DNA of 64,000 bases from Pseudovirgaria hyperparasitica (Eukaryota > Ascomycota > Dothideomycetes > Acrospermales > Acrospermaceae), in assembly GCF_010093815.1 (NCBI RefSeq), contig NW_022985559.1, positions 213,770-277,769 of the forward strand, in the 5' to 3' direction. The translations under genes and the position numbers were made by a program. Shown one piece after another: positions 23,763 through 33,856 of the stretch (within the stretch, counting starts at the first letter, position 1; each line of letters begins with the position of its first letter). The notes below the pieces were generated by a model. That model was not told the DNA's origin. It saw only the letters and a list, made by a program, of their open reading frames with translations, and did no database searches.

Positions 23763-24692
23763 CTACTCCGTGTCCTCGACCGTGCCCGCGCCAGGCACAC
23801 ACATCGACGTCCCAACTTCCAGGTGATTGCATTCCAAGCCACTCTCCCTGTTGAGCGAGATCAGAACGTCGACCGTACAGCCGTGATTCCTCGCTATGTT
23901 CACGCAGATGTCCTCGTCCTTGATGACGTATTTGACCGCGCCTTCGGGGCAGTTTAGCGATTGCGAGGGCGCCGAGGACGACGTGCCGGAATCGAGGAAG
24001 CGGAACACGACGAGGAGGAAGACGAAGCAGACGAGGACGAACGGCAGGATGTAGCGGTATGCCAGCAGGTTCTGTGCGCGAAAATACGTCTGCTCATTTC
24101 GTGTTAATAGGCCTTCTTCTTCTTCTTCTTCTTCTTCTTCTTCTTCTTCTTCTTCTTCTTCTTCTTCTTCTTCTTCTTCTTCTTCTTCTTCTTCTTCTTC
24201 TTCTTCTNNNNNNNNNNCTTCTTCTTCTTCTTCTTCTTCTTCTTCTTCTTCTTCTTCTTCTTCTTCTTCTTCTTCTTCTTCTTCTTCTTCTTCTTCTTCT
24301 TCTTCTTCTTCTCTTCCTTTCACACTCTTGCCATGCGCTATGGATGGTGAGGTGGGTATTGGGGGAAGGGGAAGGGAAAAACTAACCTCGCCTCGATCGT
24401 CAATGCCCATCTTCCTTCGCCCGCCCTTCCGTCCGAACCCTTCCTCCTCGTCGCCAGACGACAGGAGACCCTCCCGAATGCTATTCTCGCGATCCTCACG
24501 CGACCATAGCCTGTCGCTGTCTGCTCCCCCGACGGGCCTCAATTGCCCGTAACGAGCGCCCTCCGAGCCCTCGTAGTATTTGCCGTCTTCGTCGACGTAC
24601 TGGTACTTTTGCGTGTCCGAGTCGTAGCCGACACGGCGCATGCCGGCGGGTAGACGCTCGTCGTCGCTGTCTCGGCGGGAGAAGCGCGACAT
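23763..24692 (-). CDS. Membrane-anchored LysM domain protein
   Basis: Predicted 210 residues from exons 24692-24387 and 24089-23763. The intron 24090-24386 has donor GTTAGT, a TTAACAC branch-like site and acceptor CAG, all phase 0. The N-terminal ~100 residues are hydrophilic and charged (cytosolic side inferred), with a YDSDTQKYQYVDEDGKYYEG motif. One membrane helix (about 115-133, YILPFVLVCFVFLLVVF) is followed by one LysM domain (about 149-198, CPEGAVKYVIKDEDICVNIA to GTSMCVPG). LysM domains bind chitin or peptidoglycan-type sugars, so a type II membrane protein with an outward glycan-binding head is likely. The start is just 3' of a (TG)n run. The intron contains a long GAA/TTC repeat and an N gap; the gap is not in coding exons under this model. 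Confidence 0.82.
   Translation of the reverse strand: MSRFSRRDSDDERLPAGMRRVGYDSDTQKYQYVDEDGKYYEGSEGARYGQLRPVGGADSDRLWSREDRENSIREGLLSSGDEEEGFGRKGGRRKMGIDDRGEVSFSLPLPPIPTSPSIAHGKSVKGREEEEEEEEEEEEEEEEEEEEEEEEEEEEEEEXXXXEEEEEEEEEEEEEEEEEEEEEEEEEEEEEEEGLLTRNEQTYFRAQNLLAYRYILPFVLVCFVFLLVVFRFLDSGTSSSAPSQSLNCPEGAVKYVIKDEDICVNIARNHGCTVDVLISLNRESGLECNHLEVGTSMCVPGAGTVEDTE
24113..24312. repeat. GAA/TTC triplet microsatellite with assembly gap
   Basis: CTT units on the plus strand (GAA on the gene's sense strand) run without interruption to both sides of 10 Ns at 24208-24217, at least about 60 units in all. It lies inside the intron of the LysM gene. The true length is unknown because the assembly broke in it. 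Confidence 0.97.

Positions 24693-24720
<28 letters not shown>
24693..24720 (-). repeat. (TG/CA)n dinucleotide run in the LysM 5' leader
   Basis: About a dozen TG units directly abut the inferred ATG of the LysM gene, so the repeat would lie in its 5' untranslated leader. Confidence 0.85.
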
Positions 24721-24723
<3 letters not shown>

Positions 24724-25939
24724 GCGGCAGTTTCTGTAACAGGCAAATCGATATATATATGTATATAAAGGTTTCGGTTTTTTCCTAGGTCAAAGGGTAA
24801 AGGAGATTGTGCAACTGGAAGAACGAGGTGTAGAATGCGAGTTCCGGGTGTTGCTATTATAACTTCAGTGAATTGTTGGAGCAGACCAGGGCAGATCATT
24901 AAGCGCACAGCGTTCGTTGCGTGAGAGAAGTGGAGCGGGCGCTACCGACCAGACGCCAGAAAAGGTGGAGCCTCGGATGGCGGAGCAGGGCTTCAAAATC
25001 ATGTGATTGGACGTGTCCGTAGCTTTAACTGGTAAAGTCTAACAAATCTGTTTTCCAATGTCACTTTTATCATTCGACACTCGTTACAAGACTTACCCCT
25101 TAATGATAATTACAAAGCCTCATTGTACAGGCGCTTTGTTAACCATAGCTTCTTCTTCCTATTCCTTTCTGCTATTTTAATACCAGCATGTCGCTGCGAG
25201 ACACTTATTGAGGAAAGTCCAGGGCGACGGCCTCCAATGACTAATCCGCAGGGCCCAGACCTCGGCGCTCCGAGATGTTTCGATGAATGCTCAGAGCAAC
25301 AATGATTGGACACCAAATTTCAAATTTTGAATCGTTCTTCCTGCAGCTTTGATACAGAGTTTTTTTCTATCTTGGGTATAGTTTCCCGTCATAGTGAGTT
25401 CATGCACTATGGCCGATGCTCTACTCTTCGCAATATCTTCGCGTCCTCAATTGTAGCGTTCTACCCTTCCTTTACTCTGTGGGCGTTTGATTGATCCCTG
25501 GACTGATTATGACTGTCTTCCATACTGCGACGCTGTCCTTCAAAAGCTCGCGGCTTGTCACGGTTATTGGGCTTTGCCTGACATCAGACAATATCTTTTG
25601 GAGAGTTAAGCCCCTATCTAAATCTTGGCCCTATCGTTTTACAACGTTCGTGATTGGAAGCTAGCATATATTCACTGTGCAATGGATTACAATGGCAAGA
25701 GATATCAGTCCGAGATAGTGAGCTCCAGGGGTTTACAGTCTCGAAGTGCGACTCTCTATTAATGGATATCCAGTATACCATTTCAGCGCATGTAAGCTGA
25801 ACGAGTCTCTGCGTTGAGATAGGCTCTTGCATCCGGCAAGTATCCGGACGGCGTCAACAATTACACTAGACTTGGTATTGCGACTATAGCTATGGGCGTC
25901 CTTCTGTGACTGCTCCTACCCTTTGAATTAGGTCACTAC

Positions 25940-26012
25940 GCATATCAATACCCGATCGACTTCAGGCAATGCTCGAATTTGTCTACATGCTCTACCACTG
26001 AAACGGATATGC
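25940..26012 (-). pseudogene. Decayed tRNA-like sequence
   Basis: A 73-base stretch, the usual tRNA length, begins GCATATC and ends GATATGC on the minus strand, a perfect 7-bp acceptor-like stem. It contains TTCAGTGGTAGA at the D-arm/A-box position, as in fungal and other glycine-type tRNAs. The T-arm (CCTGAAGTCGATCGGG) is only a degraded TTCGATC loop, and no proper anticodon arm is found. I read it as a tRNA fossil or tRNA-derived repeat, not a working gene; chance resemblance is possible. Confidence 0.35.
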
Positions 26013-26195
26013 ATCTTCTTCACTTCAAAGCGAACTGAGTCGTGGTCTGTGAGAGGCCATTTGATGGCTTAGAACTGCATATATCTCTACGTATGCTCAC
26101 ATTCCCTATCATCAAAATCAACGTGTACATCCATGCCCTAACGAACTCGCCATCACGACAGCAAAGCGACCCTTCACAGCAAACATCCGCAAGCA

Positions 26196-26203
26196 TATAT
26201 AAT
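26196..26203 (+). promoter_or_regulatory. TATA-like box
   Basis: TATATAAT lies about 115 bp upstream of the ATG of the small Cys-rich gene, a usual distance for a fungal TATA box with a short leader. Confidence 0.5.
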
Positions 26204-26315
26204 CAGCACTCACATACCCCCAAGTCTCTCAATACCCCCCTACCACTGCCTCCACACACCAAGCCCTCGAACCATCAACAAGCATTCCCAATCTTAAGCA
26301 ACACTCTCCCACAAC

Positions 26316-26495
26316 ATGACTCACAACAACAGCAACCACACCGACGCCCCCGTCAACGCTTCCCATGACTTCGGCTGGTACTGCCACTGGTGCGGCAGGC
26401 GTAACACGTACACACACATCTGCGTAGAAACGCCGGGATGCGACCACCTGAGGTGCAAGAACTGCACGTCTATGCCAAGCTCACAGGGACAGTAG
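26316..26495 (+). CDS. Small Cys/His-rich protein, 59 residues
   Basis: An intronless 59-residue frame (ATG 26316, TAG 26493-26495). The first ~18 residues are polar (Asn/His-rich). The rest is a compact Cys/His cluster: WYCHWCG, then C about 14 residues on, PGCDHLRCKNC, i.e. paired CxxC knuckles as in zinc ribbons. There is no signal peptide, so an intracellular metal-bound mini-protein is likelier than a secreted effector. Support for reality: a TATA-like box about 115 bp upstream, a CA-rich leader with good ATG context (CACAACATGAC), and evenly spaced Cys pairs. I do not recognise the family and give no function. It stands alone between the LysM and UNC93-like genes. Confidence 0.6.
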   Translation: MTHNNSNHTDAPVNASHDFGWYCHWCGRRNTYTHICVETPGCDHLRCKNCTSMPSSQGQ

Positions 26496-27119
26496 GAAGT
26501 TGGAGAGATGGGTCATTGGAAATGGGGTTATTCATGCGTAGCTTCTGTTACGCGGGTATTCTGCTGTTAGGTATATGACAATGACAATTCCTTGATGGAT
26601 TTGGGACAAGTGTGATGTCGAGTCGACGAATACTGTGATGTTTGGTGTGTGCATGTACTTCTATATTTTTTCATCGGAGTATTCCTTTGCCGTCCAGGGA
26701 CGATGACTCGGAGTCAGGCTCTAGATTCGTATTACAAGTGGCTCATGCACGACAGATATCTGTACCATGCCCTGAATGTGCTTGGAGCTCCAACAGTCGT
26801 TTTCGGAAACGAGACCTTCTCTGGGCACATGCTGATGTCTATATCTCGGACGGCGGTCAAGCTCATGAGGTGGTACGAAAGATTATAATCGCCCTGAAAT
26901 TCGATTTAGTGATAACACTCATATTAGGAATGATGCTTTTCCGGCTGAATGTAGAATAACACTGAACTATAGCAATGGAGCCAATAGGGGTTGTATTGAG
27001 CTAAAGTCAATCCGCGGACGTATGTTTTGGTATTGAGAGCTAGGGCTAGATCTGCGTGGAAATGCATCCTCCGATTGCATGCTTAGGGCAGTCCGGTTCC
27101 AAATGTTCACTTCAAATGC
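26496..27119. other. Intergenic, no gene seen
   Basis: Short frames only. It probably holds the 3' untranslated regions of the flanking convergent genes. Confidence 0.55.
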
Positions 27120-28529
27120 TCATCGCTCAATACTCGCCCTGACAATGGCAGACTTCACCTTTTCCTGCGCCTCCATATCCTGGGAATCAAGCCCATCGTC
27201 TCTGCTATCTAGTGTGCCCGCCAGCTTTGCTTCCACCGGGACATGCTCTCTTACCGCCACCAACGTCGGATACACCGCCAGCCCCAAAAGTATAGTATTC
27301 ACGGCGAGGGGCACCCTCCCACCTTTCCAATTCCTTGTATTGATCCCATACGCCACCGCCTGCGCAAAACTCTCCTGACCCCTGAGAATACCCGAAAACC
27401 TGCTCAGCTCGGAGATGTTATCCGTCTTAGTGGCCAGGATGTAGTACAACCAGTTCTGAAGTGCCTGTCTGCTGAACTCCCAGAGGATGATGACAAAAAA
27501 GCCCTCGACGAAGCCTTTGTCTTCCCAGTCATATGCCGGGGGATTGGCGGTGTATTTCTCGTTAATCACCCAAGCGTAGACCCATGCTGTAACGTGCAGA
27601 AGAATAACGTAATAGAAGCCGATGATGATGCGCTTCTTGACGGAGAACGGTTTGTAGTCGAGCAGAGTGGACATGATTTGCGAGGATAACAACGTGGGGA
27701 AGTTACCTACAAAGCCCATAAGTGCACGCGCACGCACACCGAAGTAGTAAGTCTGGTAATTCCCGCCGAACTGGTTGAAGTAGGCGGCCCAGAAGATTGG
27801 AAGAAGCAGGAGGATGTCACGCCGCTTACAAGCATGCCACAGCGCGATGATTTCCTTTCTGAACGAGGACTCTGCGCGGATAACGACTCTTGATCTGTCG
27901 GTCCGCTGAACCTTTTCCGGAGGCGTGAGCAGTAGCGCGATAGGTATTGACAGGCACTGTAGCACTATGAACACGAGATATGTCTGATACCCGACCTTGC
28001 CCTTGGATTTGGCGCCAGCGTCATTGTTGAGCCCGAGTGCGATGGCGCCACCAAGGATAGGTCCTCCGGTGCGGAACCACAGCCATATGTTCATATACTT
28101 CCCGCGTTTATCGGGTTCGGGATAGCCTAACGCAATGGCGCCTTCGGATGCCCAGAAGAGACCGGCAGAGATGCCGCATGTCGTCGCGCCGACAAGGACG
28201 AGCCAGACGTTACCAAACCGATTGTTGCAGTATAAGCCTGCGGAGTAGATTGGATACCCGACGGCACCGAGGAGGAGGGTATACCTAAGGCCAATCCTGT
28301 TGGAGATAGGCCCACCGAAGAGGCAGAGAATGCCCATGAGGCCAAAGACGAGGGCGTTGGCTGCATTGACGAGAAAAGGCTTTTGGGCGCCCCCGGCACC
28401 AAGAGAGTTCATGGCATTCCAGAGTCCAGGGGCCATGAAGCCGACGCCGCCGATGACGAAGGCATTGAATAGCGTAGACCGATACCAGAGCCGCTGGTTC
28501 GTCGAGGCATTCCTCTCGATATCTGTCAT
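27120..28529 (-). CDS. UNC93-like (DUF895) membrane protein
   Basis: Single-exon gene of 469 residues with ATG at 28529. Eleven or twelve hydrophobic helices span the protein, starting with FNAFVIGGVGFMAPGLWNAM. The NAMNSLGAGG motif after TM1 is a signature of the UNC93/DUF895 branch of the major facilitator superfamily, and GRKGY/GGPISNRIGLRYTLL-type loops follow. A charged cytoplasmic loop (about 210-235) divides the halves. Fungal members are plasma-membrane or vacuolar proteins of unproven substrate; ion or small-solute transport is assumed from the fold. The C-terminus is a hydrophilic tail. The gene is intact and isolated, with about 1.4 kb of non-coding DNA upstream. Confidence 0.9.
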   Translation of the reverse strand: MTDIERNASTNQRLWYRSTLFNAFVIGGVGFMAPGLWNAMNSLGAGGAQKPFLVNAANALVFGLMGILCLFGGPISNRIGLRYTLLLGAVGYPIYSAGLYCNNRFGNVWLVLVGATTCGISAGLFWASEGAIALGYPEPDKRGKYMNIWLWFRTGGPILGGAIALGLNNDAGAKSKGKVGYQTYLVFIVLQCLSIPIALLLTPPEKVQRTDRSRVVIRAESSFRKEIIALWHACKRRDILLLLPIFWAAYFNQFGGNYQTYYFGVRARALMGFVGNFPTLLSSQIMSTLLDYKPFSVKKRIIIGFYYVILLHVTAWVYAWVINEKYTANPPAYDWEDKGFVEGFFVIILWEFSRQALQNWLYYILATKTDNISELSRFSGILRGQESFAQAVAYGINTRNWKGGRVPLAVNTILLGLAVYPTLVAVREHVPVEAKLAGTLDSRDDGLDSQDMEAQEKVKSAIVRASIER

Positions 28530-29960
28530 TGTGAGTGAGGTTCAGTTCGTGGCCGCGAAAGCTTATCTGACGAATTCTGTTCCTACGTGGTTCTACTTGA
28601 TTTTTTATATACTCACAGTCTTGCGCGAGTCATAAAGAAAATCAGGAAACTCTGATAAAGGACGTTACATCTCGAGACAGCTCATAGTGTGCTATTATGG
28701 CGAAATCGATCAAGTGGAGGTAATTGCGGGGCAGACATGGCCCTCGAGAAATGTGTGGGTGGATGACTGTTCCAAGGTTGTTTTATTCATACTGCCGCAT
28801 GAAGAGCGAATGATGTCCAGAGGAAGTATTAGGCTGACTCGATTCGTGGCAAGTGCTGGTGATTTCTTATCTCCCATCTGTCTCGTACATGTAGATTTTT
28901 GTCGACGTCGCATGCGTTGCGACAGATGCTTGCTCGATTGGGCTAGTTTCCTGCCCTGCAATGAATGCTGCACTTTCGTACGCAATCCTCGAAAAAAAAA
29001 ATTTGGTATGGTCGGCAAACTACATGCAAGGAGTCCAGACTGAGTATTCAGTGTACCCATGGGTGTTTGCTTAGATAGAGCCTGTCTGTCTAAATTGCTG
29101 TCTTGTATTCTAATATAGACGAACAGCTGTGCATCAGGGTTACGATGAGAATACCAGTTGTCATGTGCAATCTAGTCATTGTATAGTCGAGCGAAAGTTG
29201 CAAATAAATGTCGTGATGTACGTAGTCCCAAGTCATGGACCCTGGGCTGGAACAAAATATGGTAAGCAGTATGGACGGAGAATTGTGTACGATCGCAGTC
29301 CATAGTAGCTCGACTGACTATCAGAACGAAAGGTTGCGAGACTTCTTTGGGGTCAATCCTCTCATGGATTGTCAACCGGGTGATTCGAGACCGGGCCTGG
29401 ATGACCTTGATCTTTATTGGGGACTATGAAAGATCGTATCTGAGGATTTGTTAGCTATTCGGCAGCTCCGAGAGGTTTTACTTCGTAAACTCCATGAGAT
29501 TGTTGCACCAAAGCCTTGAAAAGGATTGACAAGGAATATACCATTATTGACAATTTACGGCACCTGATATCGTCATCTGCGCGAGAAAATGGTGACATAG
29601 GGTTTTTACGGACGTTCAAATATGTTAGGAAGGAAATGTGCGGCAGTTCACATATCTTGAATAGCAAGCAGTATATCGTATCTACATGTGGCTCCAAGCG
29701 GTTGCAAAGGGACGACGTATTACTGGATGCGCAAAAAGATGGTGCGACAATTGAGTGAGCAATTCGAGGAACAAGATTGCTTGAAGAATGCATCGCCAGA
29801 AGAAGCATAAGGTCAACCCATAGCGCCGGATTAATAGGTCAACAAGGTCAACCGAATCTTCCACTTCTCTTGTCAAGGTACACAGACGTAGCTTAATGAA
29901 AAGATGTAAATGTCAGGCAGGTTGATTATGACATACGTGCGCATGAGCCTACAACACATC
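28530..29960. other. Intergenic with left copy of a dispersed repeat
   Basis: Contains the promoter of the UNC93-like gene, repeat copy A (29053-29358) and the 3' end of the DUF7924 gene. No coding gene is seen outside the repeat. Confidence 0.55.
29053..29358 (+). repeat. Diverged direct repeat, copy A
   Basis: This segment matches copy B (about 32075-32467) in the same orientation. Shared blocks in order are GAGCCTGTCTGTC, GACGAACAGCTGTG, a ~59-base core from 29139, TGTCGTGATGT, AGCAGT..GACGGAGA and AACG..GGTT.CGAGACTTCTTTGGGG. In the core most differences are transitions. Copy A lacks about 110 bases present in B. Family unknown. Confidence 0.75.
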
Positions 29961-31751
29961 TTACATGCGCCTCTTTCTCGGCTTCTTGAAAGGCCCGGAT
30001 TGTGACACGGATGTGTCTGGTGTATTATTTTCTGCATTGGAAACACTGGCCTTGCTGGCCCCTCCTTGCAGCGAAGTAGAATCTTCTGTAGATTGTGCGA
30101 CAGAATAGCTCTCGAGGTCCTGGGAAAGGCCAGTGTCCTGGAATTGAAGATCGCTTTGCTGCGACATCTCGAAGCTCACGTCTGCTGGTATCTTATCGAT
30201 GACCGAGCATATTCGCTTTAAATGCTCGGGCATCCAGACGTCATAGACGTTCTTAGTAAACTTATATGTCGTCCATTTCTCTTTTCCATCAAGGGCTACA
30301 AAACTAAATTCATGAATAGGATGCCGGTAGAAGGATGTTTTATCCCCCTTGATTACTGGATAGTGCCCATAGATACGAACGTTCCGATGGTCATGCGATA
30401 CCGAGAAGGCTAGAATCTGCCGGTTAAGCTCCTTTTCACGTTTAACTAGCCGGAAGAGCTCAACTATACCGCGCACCGCTAGTGTCATACTATGTGCGTT
30501 CTGCCGGTCAGCAATATCTAGCGCTGCAGCGCCGCACTTAACCTCGCATGTTAGGAACGGGAAATACATGTAGAAAGTCGCTATAAACATCGATGTATCC
30601 GTTAGCTTTCCTATAAACGGCGCCAGCCTCGCTAGCTGTTCATCCGTAAACGCCGACCGGCCGAACCCTACCGCGTAGTCCGGTTGAGGGCGGGGCTTCA
30701 GAAGGGGGATCGAGTTATTCCAGCCTTCGTTAACGCTCTCGGTCAAACAATCCAGGTGTTTCGCGCCATGAATAGCGAGATGACGGGCAGATGGTACAAT
30801 AAGACGAGCAATGTCTTGAATGACCTTCGCTTCGTTCCTGTCCTGCACCTCCTCGCACGTACTTTCAAACAAGTCATCACTAAACAGGCTGTCCACAGGA
30901 CATGGCTGGACAGCCTCGAAGAGAGATTGGCAAGTTGCTTTGCTTTCTTTCGCTATACCTTCCCGGTCCTTCTTCAGGAAACTCCCATATGTTTGGAGAA
31001 GCGTTGGAAAACCCGGATGTATATAAACGGAACTCTTCGACTCTCGTGGCTTCTGGTCGCTGGGAGTCGAAGTATCAGCTGATGAGCCAGCATCTGACTT
31101 CTTGCGCCGCACAGAAGAGCTCGACCGCTCCCTTGCGAGAATAGATGGTATATGGCCCAAACCGTGCTTTGCTTGTTCCATATTCGGTATGAAGAAGTCC
31201 CTCAGCCAGCGCTCCTCATTCAGGTCGCGTGCGATATATGCGCGTGTCTTGTCGTCGATTTCAAAGAGCTGCCGAGGCCACCGTCCTTCTCTTCTCCAAT
31301 ACTCTATTGGATCAGATTCTTCCACAGCTGAAACCTCCACGTTTCTCCCTTCCGTATCCGATGCCAGCAACGCTTGTGATCGCTTCTTATGTCCGACTAT
31401 CGGCGTAGCGTCTTCGATGGCATCCTTTCGCTTTCGTTTGAGGCTTGAATTTCGCGGCGGCAATTGAGTCTGAGTTTCTTGTTATCAGTAACATAAAAAG
31501 ATATAATGAACATTTGACTTACTTGCACCTCTCTTGTCGGGCACGTATGAGGACTGTCCAGCCTGTGGCACTTTACGTTGTCCAAAAGGTTGCTGCTGGG
31601 CTGTGCGATTGTGCGTGTCTTGTTGGTACCACGAGGAGTGTTTCCTGTTCATGATCAGTGACCCGGCTGCGTCGTTTTTCAGATCTCCCAAACCTCTCGA
31701 ACCAGGAGAGAGTTCAGCTCTACGGGAGAAAGCTGCTCGAGTTGTTGCCAT
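29961..31751 (-). CDS. DUF7924 protein, PD-(D/E)XK nuclease-like
   Basis: Predicted 581 residues. Exon 1 is 31751-31523 (MATTRAAFSRRAELSPG) and exon 2 is 31477-29961. The 45-bp intron uses GTAAGT and an AAG acceptor; the nearby CAG would break the frame, so this join is uncertain. Exon 2 alone is safe. The N-terminal third is basic and low-complexity (KRKRKD, likely nuclear signal). The core (about 330-500) carries PDYAVGF, then FPFLTCEVKC with the E-x-K pair and a helix with DIADRQNAHS, the order expected of PD-(D/E)XK folds and of DUF7924. A basic KKPRKRRM tail ends the protein. Members are often multicopy in Dothideomycetes, function unknown; nuclease activity is inference. The gene sits between two diverged direct repeats. 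Confidence 0.78.
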
Positions 31752-33856
31752 TTTGACGGTGGTGGATAGGATGAGGTATTCATAGGTGGCGAAGCGCTGA
31801 TAGAGCGCTTAGAAGGGACAACCTTGGCCTAGCTTGCGACCTTGTTTGAGTGAGTCGTCATATTTCGAAGTGGACTGGAAGCCATTCAATTCCTCGAAAG
31901 AGAATTTAGTTGTCTGATGATCTCGTTTTAGCCAAACTAGACTGGTCCATAACATGAGGTTCGGAGCGAGCCAACCGTCTAGCGCCGGGCTCCTTTCCTG
32001 AAACATGAACGAAGTCAGCCAATGAAAGCGGCCGTACTACTGGGACTAGGAAGCAATAGTGGGTACCATCTAGCGTACATGGGGTTCGAAGGTTCGAGAG
32101 AGAGCCTGTCTGTCAGACATGATGTTTTGGAGTCTAGTACCAACGAACAGCTGTGGACAAAGGAGTGTTCGAGTATTGTTAGTCAGTTATCCAGTGTGAC
32201 ACCGTCCCAACAACGAACATGGGGGAAACGCGAGGGTCTCGTTTGAGGGAAATGTTGAGAGTCCATATCACCCGTTGTGGTAGGGGTATGATGAGAACAT
32301 CAATTGTCATGTGTAATCCAGTCGTTATTTAGTCAAGCAAAAGGTCCGAACGACTGTCGTGATGTGTGAGCAGTACCGACGGAGAGATCTATACGATCCG
32401 ATTGGGGTCTATGGTAGCTCGATTGACATTCAGAACGACGGGTTCCGAGACTTCTTTGGGGCGAATCTTTGCATAACTGAGAAAAAAAATACTATTTTGA
32501 TGAAGCAAAAGACAACGTATATTCAGCTAGGCGATAGTCTAACAATGCTATATTCGTGTAAGTCTAAATCCCGAGCCGCCAACGACAAACAGTAGTCTTG
32601 CACTTCGATGGTTTCCAAGATCCGCCGATGTCGCAGATGTTATACAGGTATACAATCACGGTATTGGTGGATTCCTTGAGGTTTCAAGAGCATCCGTTCG
32701 AATCTGTTATCACAATATCCCAATCACTAGGTAAATACCTTTATGTGGAAATATAACGTGTCTAGTGGTAAAACCTATACCAGAGTTAACGATATAAGCT
32801 GCTTGCGTAAACGCGTATGACTGTAAGCGTGTTGTCAGCTAGGCAGATGACTATAACTGTGCTCGCTTGTTTGACTCCCTTTTCCGGCGGAATTCCATGG
32901 ACACGGATGTAGCATATCATGCTTGGACTTGATTATTCTTGGGCTGTACAGCCCAAGGCTGAACACGGCCACCGAGAGTTGCACACTTTCGTTGCTATTT
33001 CAATACTAGGACATTGGTCTGTAGCAGGACCTTGTTAAACGTGGTTTAATAAGGATCAGCCGGCTCAACGCTGTGTACTAAATCTTGTTGTTCCATTTAA
33101 TACACCACACAGTCGTACTGACTTGGTAGTTGATTGATGGGAAGGACAAGAGTTTAATGATAGGGATGAAGGATGGAGGATGAGTGCTAAATTTGAGCTA
33201 ATATGTAAATGGACTAGCTCCAATTCAGTCCACCTGTCGGCTATGCATGGATTCTCTCTGTTGTATGTCCTTGCAACCAGACCTCTGCACCATGGCTGAT
33301 GCTCACTTACAGCAGCTTGATCGATGATAACGAGGTTTCTTTGAGCTTCGGTCGTCACTGTTTTCTCTGCCTAGCCACGATTTTTGCGCTCATTGCAAGT
33401 AAGAGCCGTTGTGTACACAAGCCTTATCTGATTCAATTGTACAGCGTGTCCTAGTACTGGTCCATGTATACGGCCTCCATTCGATGACTAACAGAGGTGC
33501 GAATAACGAAGACAACGTTACGTGATATCTGTATCTCAGAATCAATTATCGAATTGAAGGGAACCTATATGAGATATAATCAATGGTCGTTCAGTGTGGA
33601 GGGACACATGTGTTTGCTGAAAGCCGCGAATCAAGACTTAAAGAGCTGTGCTGGAATATGATAATGCCCCTTCAATGAGCATTCTTGATGCATCTCCGAT
33701 GACTGTAGACGCCTGACCATGCGCGTAAATACTAACCGCATTTCGCCAACACCACGACGTAGATCAAGCCTGGAAGTCTCATCGATGATACTGTTCGACT
33801 CTATATCTCCACCTACTCCAAATTAGCAAAGTTAGCAGTAAAATTAATCCTCCGAC
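31752..33856. other. Intergenic with right copy of the dispersed repeat
   Basis: About 2.1 kb without a supported gene. Repeat copy B occupies 32075-32467. The rest is A+T-rich with short frames, and ends in the 3' region of the MARVEL-like gene. Confidence 0.55.
32075..32467 (+). repeat. Diverged direct repeat, copy B
   Basis: Same-orientation partner of copy A, about 3 kb away on the other side of the DUF7924 gene. It carries about 110 extra bases between the GAACAGCTGTG block and the core at about 32285. The last block reads (S,S,I,D,I,Q,N...RDFFGAN) in one frame and (S,S,T,D,Y,Q,N...RDFFGVN) in copy A, so the repeat may once have been coding. Confidence 0.75.

Larger units (their letters stand above)
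24721..26315. other. Intergenic, AT-rich, one tRNA-like remnant
   Basis: No coding frame above about 70 codons has a domain. The region is relatively A+T-rich with many stops, compatible with old decayed sequence. It contains a tRNA-like remnant (25940-26012) and the promoter of the small Cys-rich gene. Confidence 0.5.

Noticed and set aside
24113-24312. Long poly-Glu (or poly-Leu on the other strand) coding run
   Set aside because: It is the microsatellite read in frame. Splice signals at both sides and the phase-exact join place it in an intron, and its length is undefined because of the N gap.
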